Shown here piece by piece: positions 29,301 to 37,593 of a stretch of DNA of 64,000 bases (positions are counted from its first letter, which is position 1; each line of letters opens with the position of its first letter). Source of the DNA: [Muricauda] lutisoli (nom. illeg.) (lineage in GTDB: Bacteria; Bacteroidota; Bacteroidia; Flavobacteriales; Flavobacteriaceae); contig NZ_JAFLND010000001.1 of assembly GCF_017313105.1 (NCBI RefSeq), positions 868,001 through 932,000 of the forward strand. The letters are read 5' to 3'. The notes under the pieces are model-generated. The model searched no databases. It saw only the letters and a program-made list of their open reading frames with translations, and was not told the DNA's origin. Position numbers and translations under genes: made by a program.

Positions 29301-29833
29301 TTCAACCGAACTGGTTTTATTTCTAACACCCTTCGTCTCCAATTCCTTCTTAATACAACTTCCTGAGTTGCCATATTGAGTTTATCATCATATCCCGGTG
29401 GATCAGGGACAACTCTTTTTTCAGGCACCTCGTCATCCGACCTTTCATACCAAGCAGAATTGATATTTACAACAACTTCGTTTTCGCTGTATTTTAATTT
29501 ACATGTGAAACCAAGTGCCGATGGAAGAAATTCATTTGCAAGTCCAATGGATTGATCGGAGTCCGGCTCATCAGAAAGTCTAGCCTTAGTATTGTGTATA
29601 TCAGCTTCTACCTCATCATCGTTTTCTTCCTCTTCAGCTTCATTATTTTCATCAACTTCTGCTAATTCAGTTGATTGTGGGTATAACATTCCTGCACCAT
29701 ACCTCAACTTTGGAGAGCCGTGAACTCTTTCCAAAAGAACTTCTTCTCCAGTATCTGGATCTATATATGCAGGGTGAGGGTCTGGTCCACACACCTCTTT
29801 TTTAATATCCTCAATTATTTGATCTCTTATCAT
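26315..29833 (-). CDS. drmA: DISARM helicase DrmA
   Basis: 1172 residues, usual for DrmA. An N-terminal region (1-490) with an acidic patch (about 60-80) precedes a superfamily 2 helicase core. Walker A is FPTGGGKTEAYLGL (near 505), the DExH box is IIQDELHLISGPLG (near 728), and motif VI is YIQASSRVGRD (near 985), preceded by CIATNMIATGVDVSRLG. A zinc-like insertion (CPCCGSG...CENDRCEF) lies between the first two. DrmA with DrmB binds DNA ends and is required in both DISARM classes. Its start overlaps the NERD-helicase stop (ATGA). Confidence 0.87.
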   Translation of the reverse strand: MIRDQIIEDIKKEVCGPDPHPAYIDPDTGEEVLLERVHGSPKLRYGAGMLYPQSTELAEVDENNEAEEEENDDEVEADIHNTKARLSDEPDSDQSIGLANEFLPSALGFTCKLKYSENEVVVNINSAWYERSDDEVPEKRVVPDPPGYDDKLNMATQEVVLRRNWRRRVLEIKPVRLNISEIGNRRGRVFEQTLVNTPWDQCQGWLRLEVFDRSRQEDIDKGERIFTFTIINNIRATGDFQEDDRAILFQNELMLKDDSGKSILPYVERQSANDTPEEEELRLLYRDKKTYGIGHGCSVQWDEQDSSVNNLYSTVIPVYELPQVSPTHFVNLSMFELSDMGDWESAIRSLQNLVSSYGTWISNLQDSAQELDGRFVDAAMRNIEKCRDNLSRIEEGVNMLVEAGEGSEIVKCFRWMNRAMIWQQQRSKTPRREWIQSGTWRDSEYSLEALPDGSQDFVTLSEFHDQPYSGNWRPFQIAFVLMNIKSIWEPESDARNIVDLIWFPTGGGKTEAYLGLAGFTIFARRIRGRDFIDIKNHGGTSILMRYTLRLLTTQQYERASSLICASELIRRKNPELGIEPISIGLWVGSASTPNTRKDASKLYEDLTGDNFRTAEYNFIVMKCPCCGSGIGQLEKPSRQKKLVGIRKSDGKSNNSRVYFSCENDRCEFHNEELPLYVVDEDIFQICPTLVLGTVDKFAMVPWKPESASIFGFREKNDKVRITPPELIIQDELHLISGPLGTMVGLYETLIQTLCNNYYRSSSPFYSRDNYVTAKIVASSATISRAAEQVKALYSSENINIFPPQGISFGNTWFSKEMEPSKGVPGRKYIGILAPGYRSGQTSVVRLYSSILQSVQEAEYTPEVKDYYWTLLGFFNSIRELGMAASLVYADIREYLSTLQNRKLIPFDERRRLNLLKELTSRIPSSQIPNSLKELEKKYNGTRNSALDVCIATNMIATGVDVSRLGLMIIHGQPKTTAEYIQASSRVGRDTKKGPGLVVMLYSPSKPRDKSQYEHFQSFHNKIYSYVEPTSVTPFSISARERALHAVLIGLVRNFSDSSLTENPDISNNENEFEELVSWIRDLIHDRCSLIDPSELQNTMNLFERRVEFWKSGFQYYGDARNTGMLNQGRIPLMYTQGSEVTEEIRSGGLSLPTQTSMRGVDEEGKVGILNNN

Positions 29834-31560
29834 GACATCATTTCTTTAAATCTCTTATCCAATAATTTGTTGTAGGACTCCTCCACATCTTTATCAAAAA
29901 CAACATATAGCTTTAATCTCGCACGACTAATTCCAATGTAAAGTAGGCTAGTCGAATAATCAGTATCCAATTCATCAAACTCAGCTAGAACAATAAATGA
30001 ATTTTCGAGTCCTTTATAGGAATGTACGGTTGTATGCAATAAACCTTGTTCTTTCCATTTTAATGCTTTGTCTGAAACAAGTACTTGAGAGTTATCTATC
30101 CTCTTTTTGGAAAGAACGGTGATTTTGTAGAGGGGTATCCCTTTAGAAATAAGGGAGGATATTATTTCGTCCACCTTTTCTTCAACTTTGTTTTTTCTTG
30201 GAAAGAAATGTTCAACTCGCTCACCAGTCATCATCCCTTCTGGACTAATCTGCAATTCACAACCAGTAGAATTATGATTGAAGAGAACTATATTCTTAGT
30301 GTTTCTGCAATTGACTTTAAGTGGTGGTATCTTCGTAAATGCTGATTTACTTGCTACCTGATCAATTATTTCAGCTGGATTAGACCGATATATCAGTTGA
30401 TTGCAAAAGTCCCCGAACATAACCCAATTACCATTAGAGATACCTCCTTTTATCATTGCGTCAAAAACTTCAACATAAAGTTCACTCATTAAGTCTTGTG
30501 ACTCATCTATAATGATTAAATCAAACTTATCATTCTCATCTACTTCCTCAAGTTCTATAAGGCACTGAAAAGGTAAATCAACTTCAAAAAACTGGCTAAC
30601 ATCTATACTAGGTGGGGTCATTTTACATATGGACATCATGTAACCGTGAAAACTTCCTATTTCCGATTTCGATTGTGTTATATCAAGGGTTGAAGTGATA
30701 TCCTTATAAAGCTTATTTCCAAGATTTTTATTGTAGCAGAAAAAACCAACCTTCTTGCCATCTTTATGATTTCGCATGAAGATTTCTGTTGCCATCAAGG
30801 TCTTACCTGTTCCAGCTCCTCCTTGAATTAGACAACGATTATTAAATTCCAAAATTGAAAGAATACTAAATTGCTCTTCTGTAAAATGATTAATTACTTT
30901 CTCCTCATCTAATATGGAGTTTATATTTGAGTAATCATAAGAAAAGTCACCTCGGAGTAATTTGTATATCAATTCACAGTCCTTTTTGGAAGGCCTAGAC
31001 ATTGTTGGATCATACCATGATTTTCTTTCAACTTTTTTATGGAATCCTTTAGATAAAGCATGGATAAAATGACTTGATGGAGCTCGAAAACCTGTTCTTG
31101 TAAATATTTGCCAAGTTTCAGCTTCAGGGCCATAATCATTAAATTCATTTAAGCTTGTAAACATAACTCCACAGCCAAATAGAAAATCGCCTATTCTTTC
31201 CTTTAGCCTTGGAACATCCTTTGCAAGTTCCTTTAGATAATTTCTTAATGAATGCATGGTGTCATTGACCTGTCTGAAAGGCCCAATCGTCGAAGTTGTT
31301 ATTTTTCCATGCCGGTTCTCAAATTTCCAAGTACCGGCATTTCTACTCACCTTTCCATGTTTTACCTCAAGTGCAAATATTCCTAGCCCTGGCGCAAGAA
31401 CCAAAAAATCTAATTCTCCAGAAATTCTTGTCAGGTGCTTACTAACGAAAAGGGAATGAAGAATTATGAAATCTTTAGCATTAATATCATTTTTGAAATG
31501 ATTGAAAACTAGCTTCTCTCCTCGAGAGTTATCATTGGTTATTTTATTTGGAACTAACAT
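29830..31560 (-). CDS. NERD nuclease domain-UvrD-like helicase fusion in the DISARM-like operon
   Basis: 576 residues. Residues about 10-130 form a NERD domain; GELDFLVLAPGLGIFALEVKHG supplies the Asp and E-V-K signature of the PD-(D/E)XK nuclease superfamily (E-V-K near residue 65). A superfamily 1 ATPase follows: Walker A GGAGTGKTLMA (near 248), Walker B IIIDESQDL (near 352), HSYKGLEN, and LLYIGISRARLKLYV at the end. It is coupled to both neighbours: its ATG overlaps the DrmE-like stop (TAATG) and its stop overlaps drmA's start (ATGA). It occupies a place where canonical class 2 DISARM has no such gene, and may stand in for the missing DrmC nuclease. Confidence 0.85.
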   Translation of the reverse strand: MLVPNKITNDNSRGEKLVFNHFKNDINAKDFIILHSLFVSKHLTRISGELDFLVLAPGLGIFALEVKHGKVSRNAGTWKFENRHGKITTSTIGPFRQVNDTMHSLRNYLKELAKDVPRLKERIGDFLFGCGVMFTSLNEFNDYGPEAETWQIFTRTGFRAPSSHFIHALSKGFHKKVERKSWYDPTMSRPSKKDCELIYKLLRGDFSYDYSNINSILDEEKVINHFTEEQFSILSILEFNNRCLIQGGAGTGKTLMATEIFMRNHKDGKKVGFFCYNKNLGNKLYKDITSTLDITQSKSEIGSFHGYMMSICKMTPPSIDVSQFFEVDLPFQCLIELEEVDENDKFDLIIIDESQDLMSELYVEVFDAMIKGGISNGNWVMFGDFCNQLIYRSNPAEIIDQVASKSAFTKIPPLKVNCRNTKNIVLFNHNSTGCELQISPEGMMTGERVEHFFPRKNKVEEKVDEIISSLISKGIPLYKITVLSKKRIDNSQVLVSDKALKWKEQGLLHTTVHSYKGLENSFIVLAEFDELDTDYSTSLLYIGISRARLKLYVVFDKDVEESYNKLLDKRFKEMMS

Positions 31561-34328
31561 TAGTCGTATATAAATTTCATTGTGGAATGATATTCAACTG
31601 ATAAATCATTCCTTTTCTCAATTCCTACTATTTCGGCTTTCCTACCTGCTACATTAATTCCATTAATCGCCACTGTAAATTCATTCTCTAACTCAGAATA
31701 TGAGTCAGTCATTAGCTTTGATAGTCTTTCCTTTACTGTTCGGTTAAGTTTGTTCTTCGCCTTTATTATTATTCTTCTTGATCTTACTATCTCATCAACC
31801 AATTGAGGAATATCTTCTTGGTTATAATGGATTGAAAGAATCATTCTCAGGTTCTCTTCATTTGGAGACAACAGGCTGTCATCATGTAACCATCTAGCAA
31901 CATTGTAAATTTCAGGACTTCCACCTATGTCGAAATCATCATTTGCCTGAGATAATGAATCCATCAAACGATGAATATCTTGGTATTTTTCAAATTCAGA
32001 GATTAGAACATTTCTCCATACATCCAATTTATCTAAGTCATTTCTTATTGCTCCAGAATCTTCCAAATAATCACTTATAGAACGTCTAGAAACATTTAAA
32101 TCTACTGCAATATCACCTATTGAAATATTATCTACGAGTGCATATTCAGACTTCATTTCATGTGTCTGAGACTCCCTGAGCAATAGGATTCTTCTTTTAT
32201 GTGGCATAAATAAGTAACCACCATCATTAAAATGAAGAACATCACATTTCAAGATGTAAGCTCCATCTGATTCCCCGTTTGAATTTGAAGTTTTAAATTC
32301 TGAATACCTAATATCGTTCAATAACTTTTCAAAATTGTCAAATTCAATCATTTCTTCATCATTCCCTTGAATGATTTCTTTATCTGAAGAGAAAATATCA
32401 GCGATTAAGTCATCTACTTCTTCTTGGGAGGTAATCAAATAAGACTCTAACCCCTCTACTGTGTTTGGAAGTGATTCCACGAAATAACCAGCTTTAAACT
32501 TGCTTATCAGGAAATTCTTGGTTACTGAGGACTCGCATTCATTTAAATAGAGTTTCAATTTTGGAATTATGAAATTAAAACAACTTCTAGCTAAGAACTT
32601 GAAATAATAATCTCTATACGGGTACCCAAAGAAAGTAATTGACTCTTCTGATTCATCAATGTCATTATAATGCCTAACTAATGATTCATCTCGCTCTTCG
32701 GGTATGGTACATTTATGATCATTAATTAAAATGTTCTGAAAGAAATAAGAATCATCAACTTCTTTATGTGGTTTAGGCTCTTTACCCGTTAGAACATATT
32801 TTTTGAAGCCTGAAAGTCCCTCGAAAATCCTTTCTTTTATAGCCTCATTTAAACCTGCAGAAGATTCCTTAAAAATCTTTTCAAATGCATTAAGAGATTC
32901 AATGATTTCTGTAGTATCAATTCTTTGACTGGAGTTTTTAACAACATAAAGTATTGGACGAAGAATTTGATAGTATGCCTTTTGAAGTAGCTCAAAATCA
33001 TTAAGCTGTCCAAGTAGATCTTTTGATTCGAATATTTGATAAATCGAGTCAAACTCTCCACTCTCAAACTCAATAATTTTAACCTCTTGATTTATTGAAT
33101 TCACACACAAATTGTTTAAATGGAAGTCAATAAACCTTTCCCTGTTATCCCTTTGAAGGTTTAATAAATCTAATTTTATCTTGTCCCAATTAAATCTAAA
33201 ACATTCTCGATAAGTCTCTGAATTGAATAGGTTCTTGTATAAATCGAATTCTTTAAATTCTGTTATTACACGATCTGAGATAATTATAACTGGAATTTTA
33301 TTTGTTAAAATCGTTCCAATGGTTTCAGGGTATTCATTGAGTTGTTGTATCTCGTTTATGATGACTGCATCAACGCTTTCTAAAATGTTTTCTTCGATAC
33401 CAGGATAATGGCTAAACAACCCTTTCAGCTTATTTCCAAACACAAGCAAGTCGTCTTCTTCAGATAAATCATTAATCAATTTAGTTAAGGCTTCTACGAA
33501 TACTCTAGTCCTTAATTCAGTCTCTGCAATAGTGAGCAAATATTCAATATCTTTTCTGAGGTCACTATCATCTGATTGAATACTATTCAATATTGAAGTC
33601 ATCGCAGAGGTAAAAAAGCTCTCGTTTGTACTTACTGATTTATCCTGTATTCCATCAAAGTAGGATAGATCAGGTGAAATTATAAGATTCTTGTCTAACA
33701 GGACTGTATCCGCTAAACTTTCATCATATAGCTCAGTGTCTTTAAGAGTTCTTCTAAATGAACCTACCTTTCCACGTCCCGAAATCAAAATAATCTTGGA
33801 TTCTAAAGCATCCAAATTAGGGTTCAAATGCAGATTCAAAATCTGAGTTATTGCTTTTCTTTGCCTTAAAAAGCTTCTTTTTTTCTTAACGAAATGGGCG
33901 AACTTGTTAACCATGTTTTTTCGAGCACTATTGACGAATTGAGCATTCTGAATATCAATATATGCACTAGCACCATCTGAAAATGAAATAACCAATTCAT
34001 CATTAGGATTAATCCCTTTAAAGATTGCCGTGGAAGAAAAAATATCAATTTTATCTCCCGCCTTTAAGCCTAGTTTTTTTATTCTATTATCACTTTTAGA
34101 AACACAATCATAGAAGAACTTATTAATCAATAATAGGCTTGACAACCACAGTGCAGCGTTATGTTTAGAAGGAAAGGTAAGAATCAAAGGACTAGAAGTA
34201 TCTGAATTCTTTACTGCCTCAAAGTAGTCTAATGAAATTGAAGTTGAAAGTTGAACAACTGGACTGAACTCGTATTTACCTAATTTAAGGTGATACCTTC
34301 GTATCGAGTTATTTAGAAAATCTTTCAT
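31560..34328 (-). CDS. drmE: DrmE-like large protein of class 2 DISARM
   Basis: 922 residues. The call rests on size, operon position between a cytosine methylase and drmA/drmB, and general character; I see no catalytic motif. Features are a first third with mixed alpha/beta segments (LILTFPSKHNAALWLSSLLL, KIILISGRGKVGSFRRT), a central helical region, and a helix-turn-helix-like stretch IGDIAVDLNVSRRSISDYL near residue 740. DrmE is found only in class 2 DISARM and its function is unknown. ATGA overlap with the methylase upstream and TAATG overlap with the NERD-helicase downstream show tight coupling. It could be an unrelated large accessory protein. Confidence 0.6.
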   Translation of the reverse strand: MKDFLNNSIRRYHLKLGKYEFSPVVQLSTSISLDYFEAVKNSDTSSPLILTFPSKHNAALWLSSLLLINKFFYDCVSKSDNRIKKLGLKAGDKIDIFSSTAIFKGINPNDELVISFSDGASAYIDIQNAQFVNSARKNMVNKFAHFVKKKRSFLRQRKAITQILNLHLNPNLDALESKIILISGRGKVGSFRRTLKDTELYDESLADTVLLDKNLIISPDLSYFDGIQDKSVSTNESFFTSAMTSILNSIQSDDSDLRKDIEYLLTIAETELRTRVFVEALTKLINDLSEEDDLLVFGNKLKGLFSHYPGIEENILESVDAVIINEIQQLNEYPETIGTILTNKIPVIIISDRVITEFKEFDLYKNLFNSETYRECFRFNWDKIKLDLLNLQRDNRERFIDFHLNNLCVNSINQEVKIIEFESGEFDSIYQIFESKDLLGQLNDFELLQKAYYQILRPILYVVKNSSQRIDTTEIIESLNAFEKIFKESSAGLNEAIKERIFEGLSGFKKYVLTGKEPKPHKEVDDSYFFQNILINDHKCTIPEERDESLVRHYNDIDESEESITFFGYPYRDYYFKFLARSCFNFIIPKLKLYLNECESSVTKNFLISKFKAGYFVESLPNTVEGLESYLITSQEEVDDLIADIFSSDKEIIQGNDEEMIEFDNFEKLLNDIRYSEFKTSNSNGESDGAYILKCDVLHFNDGGYLFMPHKRRILLLRESQTHEMKSEYALVDNISIGDIAVDLNVSRRSISDYLEDSGAIRNDLDKLDVWRNVLISEFEKYQDIHRLMDSLSQANDDFDIGGSPEIYNVARWLHDDSLLSPNEENLRMILSIHYNQEDIPQLVDEIVRSRRIIIKAKNKLNRTVKERLSKLMTDSYSELENEFTVAINGINVAGRKAEIVGIEKRNDLSVEYHSTMKFIYD

Positions 34329-35902
34329 TCAACGATACCTTTTACGATGTTAGCTATTTGGAAGGCAAGGTATGGTGGTACGGCATTTCCGACTTGATGA
34401 TATTGCGCAGTTCTTGAACCACAAAAAAGATAGTTATCTGGAAATGTTTGTATACGAGCAGCTTCACGAACAGTCAGACTTCTACATTGATCTGAATCAT
34501 AATGAATAAAGTAATGCCCATCTTTTGATATGTGAGATGTTATTGTTGTAGCTGGCTCATGGGGCAATTGGACTCTGAATCGATCCGCAAACTTACCGGT
34601 AATGGCGCTCTTGTGATCGGGCACTAATTCTTCGTTATGCTTTTTGTATTCATGCAATCTCGGAAATCGTTTGTATTTAGCCGCATACAGACTAGAAAAC
34701 ATATACCTCATAAGATCTTGAGTTAAATGTGATCTCGAGATATGATTACAAACTCCTTTAAGACGAGGGTCAAAATACCAATTGTGAAGAGGGTTTTTCT
34801 TTGAAGGGGTCTTATATTCAATATACTCAGAACCAATATTTAAGAACCTTAAATCCTTATTTTTCGATTCTTTCTTAAACCCATTCCAAGAAAGAATCAT
34901 TTCTTTGTATCTTGTTGTAAGGTCTTTCCAAGTATCAAAATCGTCATCAACTTTTTTGTAAACTCTTTTCTTTTTTCCAGAGCTTAAATAAGATTCAATA
35001 AAAGTTCTATTCAATCCACTTCGAACTTTAGGAAGATCTCCTATAATAGATTTCAAATCAATAGTAGATTTATTTTTGTTCAATACCTCTGGTTTTACTT
35101 TTATGTCTTCCCTTATGCCTAGCAAAATTACCCGATGCCTTTTTTGAGGAACACCAAACTCCTCCGATTTAATCAGGTAGTCAGAGTCTTTCTTATAACA
35201 TGGATTGCCTTTATCGTCAAAGTATTCGGGTACGGTGGATAAAGAATACACGTTATACTTTGGAGATTCAAATTCAGGAAACAGCTTAGAGGGATTGCTC
35301 AAATCTCTTTTAATCCAATTAAAGACACTTTGTCCCCCAACTTTAGCGGATAATAAACCCTTGACGTTTTCCATTACGAAAACCTTTGGATGAAACTTTG
35401 CAATTATCCTGAGATATTGGCGATATAAATAAACTCTGTAATCTTCTTTATCTATTCCTCCTACACGGCTTCTGCCGGCAAGAGAATATGCCTGACACGG
35501 AGGTCCTCCAATCAAAAGCCAGTCCTTGCTTGCTCCAATGCTATTACGGATTCTCTCATCAATAAGTGATTCCGGATATTTTTCCGACCCCAATTCTGCA
35601 TTCCAAGCTTCACTAGAAGCTGTTTCAAATTCTTTGGGGTATGTCTCATATAAGTGTTCTAATTTTTTGTCTCTTGAAGCTAAATCCTTCTCTTTTAGCA
35701 CATCATAGTATTCTTCTGGCAATTCGTTTATTGGAAACTGTCGATAGAAACTCCTTAATTGAAGCGTCTTGTGAGCATTAATGTCTTTTTCAATTGATAG
35801 CTTAATATCAAACAATCTAGATTCATTTTGAATCACAGATGAAAATCCTTCCCCTAAACCTCCTGGACCAGCGAACAAATCAATAACTGGGATTGGTTTC
35901 AT
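34325..35902 (-). CDS. drmMII: C5-cytosine DNA methyltransferase (DrmMII-type)
   Basis: 525 residues with complete catalytic machinery. SAM motif I is DLFAGPGGLGEGF near the start; the catalytic cysteine is in GGPPCQAYSLAGRSR (about residue 135); motif VI is VFVMENVKG (about 177); VPQKRHRVILLG and the C-terminal motifs IX-X (SLTVREAARIQTFPD, QVGNAVPPYLAF) follow. It methylates cytosine at C5, marking host DNA as self. It is the first gene of the five-gene leftward operon. The recognition sequence cannot be read from the target-recognition region (about 270-420). An 876-bp gene-free region lies upstream. Confidence 0.92.
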   Translation of the reverse strand: MKPIPVIDLFAGPGGLGEGFSSVIQNESRLFDIKLSIEKDINAHKTLQLRSFYRQFPINELPEEYYDVLKEKDLASRDKKLEHLYETYPKEFETASSEAWNAELGSEKYPESLIDERIRNSIGASKDWLLIGGPPCQAYSLAGRSRVGGIDKEDYRVYLYRQYLRIIAKFHPKVFVMENVKGLLSAKVGGQSVFNWIKRDLSNPSKLFPEFESPKYNVYSLSTVPEYFDDKGNPCYKKDSDYLIKSEEFGVPQKRHRVILLGIREDIKVKPEVLNKNKSTIDLKSIIGDLPKVRSGLNRTFIESYLSSGKKKRVYKKVDDDFDTWKDLTTRYKEMILSWNGFKKESKNKDLRFLNIGSEYIEYKTPSKKNPLHNWYFDPRLKGVCNHISRSHLTQDLMRYMFSSLYAAKYKRFPRLHEYKKHNEELVPDHKSAITGKFADRFRVQLPHEPATTITSHISKDGHYFIHYDSDQCRSLTVREAARIQTFPDNYLFCGSRTAQYHQVGNAVPPYLAFQIANIVKGIVE

Positions 35903-36519
35903 ATAGTGATCTTTTTGTCTATCTCTTTTGTCATTTAAACTTATACCTTTCTATTATTTTATGTCGTTTTCATTTCTCAAATTCAATGGCATACAAACTT
36001 TTTAATTTACAATTACATCCATATACCCCAAAAATGGAATAAAATTGATGTATTTAATCGTCTTATTTTGAAATCGTTTATTTGAAGTTTTCTAAATGTA
36101 GGAAATTTCGATTAACCAAGATTCCGGTTTTCTGTAAAATGTAAATTATAATGGTCCTAAGGGCTTCTCAGTAGGGCTAATTAAATGTATACATTGCAAA
36201 CCAATTAAGTGTACGGGAAAAGTAAACTCTTTAGAATCAGTGGAATCGTTTCACACTAAAAGTTCAATAAAACGGTGGATTGATTTCAGAGCGTAATTCT
36301 TTGTTCAATCCCAATAATAAGTTTGAACCTTCCCTATCATTCAAACTAAATTAAAAGTTTGAATCTCAATTCTTGATCAAGGCTGCCTGAGATATCCAAT
36401 AAAAAACTCCCAACATTCCCACCATTTCAACATTCAATCATCACATTAAATTTTTATCCCATTATTCTGTTCGATTATTTCATTTCCCAATATTTATATA
36501 TGGTACTGGCATCCAATCA
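35903..36519. other. Long AT-rich non-coding region upstream of the DISARM-like operon
   Basis: No convincing gene on either strand. It holds two tandem members of the island palindrome family at 36304-36363. It should contain the leftward promoter of the methylase operon, but I found no perfect TAnnTTTG box. A structured segment follows at 36520. Confidence 0.5.
36304..36363. repeat. Island palindrome family, tandem copies 3a and 3b
   Basis: Copy 3a (36304-36327) is TTCAATCC-N8-AGTTTGAA; copy 3b (36340-36363) is TTCAAACT-N8-AGTTTGAA with perfect arms. They start 36 bp apart. A similar weak-then-strong pair occurs at 38303-38352. Confidence 0.6.
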
Positions 36520-36754
36520 TAGGGTAAAATGCCAAATACGGCCACGAGGGCTTGAATGAGTAGTTAGTGGGTTAGACATCGGGTAGTATTCTGTGGGATT
36601 GAAATAACATCCAGACATAACGGAAGAGGTTTCTCCGGTAGTACCGAAACTGAGAATACTATAAATCAGATATGGGTGAATAACGGACTGGTCTGGTGAA
36701 ATGTATGATCGATCACTGAGGAAGGGAACATTAATCTCCGAAAGGGGCTTTTTG
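36504..36754 (+). ncRNA. Candidate structured RNA upstream of an HTH gene
   Basis: This gene-free stretch is richer in G than its surroundings and packed with complementary segments. TGGCAT pairs with ATGCCA (about 36508-36535). TAGTATTCT at 36584-36592 pairs perfectly with AGAATACTA at 36653-36661 and encloses small hairpins (GGAT/ATCC and CGGT-AGT-ACCG), suggesting a multi-branched fold. TGATCGATCA is a perfect palindrome near 36697. CTCC-GAAA-GGGG followed by a T-run at 36736-36753 looks like a weak terminator. It could be an ncRNA, a structured leader of the HTH gene, or an origin/transfer-like DNA site. Confidence 0.4.
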
Positions 36755-36778
36755 TGCTTAGTTGAGAACTAATTAATA

Positions 36779-36979
36779 ATGAGGAATAAAATGGAAAAGC
36801 TAGAAGAGATAATCACCAAGAAAGAACTGATGGACTACTATGGTATTCACAGGGATACAATAGAAGTATGGGTAAAGAAATATAATCTACCACTGATAGA
36901 AATATCAACTCATATAAAGTATGTAAAGAAAGATGAATTTTTAAAGTGGGAAGAAAATTTGAAAAAGAATTCAAAGTGA
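36779..36979 (+). CDS. Small MerR/HTH_17-type DNA-binding protein, excisionase-like
   Basis: 66 residues, or 62 from the second ATG at 36791. The pattern IITKKELMDYYGIHRDTIEVWVKKYNLPLIEI..YVKKDEFLKWEE is a winged helix of the excisionase/HTH_17 type. Such proteins in islands act as recombination directionality factors or regulators. It stands alone in the rightward direction after the structured region. It is one of two candidate directionality factors for the large serine recombinase; the other is at 39568. Confidence 0.65.
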   Translation: MRNKMEKLEEIITKKELMDYYGIHRDTIEVWVKKYNLPLIEISTHIKYVKKDEFLKWEENLKKNSK

Positions 36980-37091
36980 GAAGTTTGAAAAAAGCAATGG
37001 CAAGGACCACTTCAGCACTGTCCTTGCTACTGTTTTTAAAATACTCTGGTCAGGGATAATTTAAGTGGTTCCTGTGAAGTTTATTTCAAAT

Positions 37092-37577
37092 TTAGATATT
37101 CCAGAGCTGTTTCAGTTCTTTTAAGTAATCATTCTCTGATTTGTTTTCAGGTTTGAAATGGATCTGGACTATGTCCTCTTCAGATTTGAACCGTATCATG
37201 TTCCGAGTATCTTTCAGTATATATTTATATAAGAATGGTTTTGAGTTTTCAAAGTCAGTAATATTGAACTTCAGCAGCGTTATATCCTTCAGTCCATAAT
37301 TTACAGATGCCAGTTCAATTGAATCCTTATCTATTCTCAGTTTATTCTTTATATGGTGCCAATAATAATTACCTGATGCAGTACTGGCAATTCTACCAAT
37401 AATTCCAGCCAATATTATTAACAATCCCAGAATAATTATCACTGTTTGATTTACATCTTCAGTTAACCAATTATAAAACAGAAGTGAAATGAGTGCCAGT
37501 ACAGCAACTCCGTAGGAGTAAATACTCAATCTATAAACAGTGGTGTTGGTTATATATGAATCAGCTTTGATTTCCAA
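37092..37577 (-). CDS. Hypothetical membrane protein (161 aa)
   Basis: 161 residues, ATG start. Two hydrophobic helices form an N-terminal hairpin (YSYGVAVLALISLLFYNWL and VIIILGLLIILAGIIGRIA), followed by a soluble C-terminal domain of alternating strands and a helix (IDKDSIELASVNYGLKDITLLKF). No recognised family; the layout resembles small membrane proteins with a PH-like cytoplasmic domain. It lies 16 bases after the 198-aa gene in the same direction. Confidence 0.55.
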   Translation of the reverse strand: MEIKADSYITNTTVYRLSIYSYGVAVLALISLLFYNWLTEDVNQTVIIILGLLIILAGIIGRIASTASGNYYWHHIKNKLRIDKDSIELASVNYGLKDITLLKFNITDFENSKPFLYKYILKDTRNMIRFKSEEDIVQIHFKPENKSENDYLKELKQLWNI

Positions 37578-37593
37578 GTCAATTTTGGTTACA

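Noticed and set aside
24481-35902. Ordinary restriction-modification system with a cytosine methylase
   Set aside because: No restriction endonuclease gene adjoins the methylase; the coupled genes are DrmA, DrmB and DrmE-like, which fits DISARM better.
36540-36760. Retron, group II intron or tmRNA
   Set aside because: No reverse transcriptase gene, no domain V-like hairpin and no tmRNA ends; left as an unassigned structured region.
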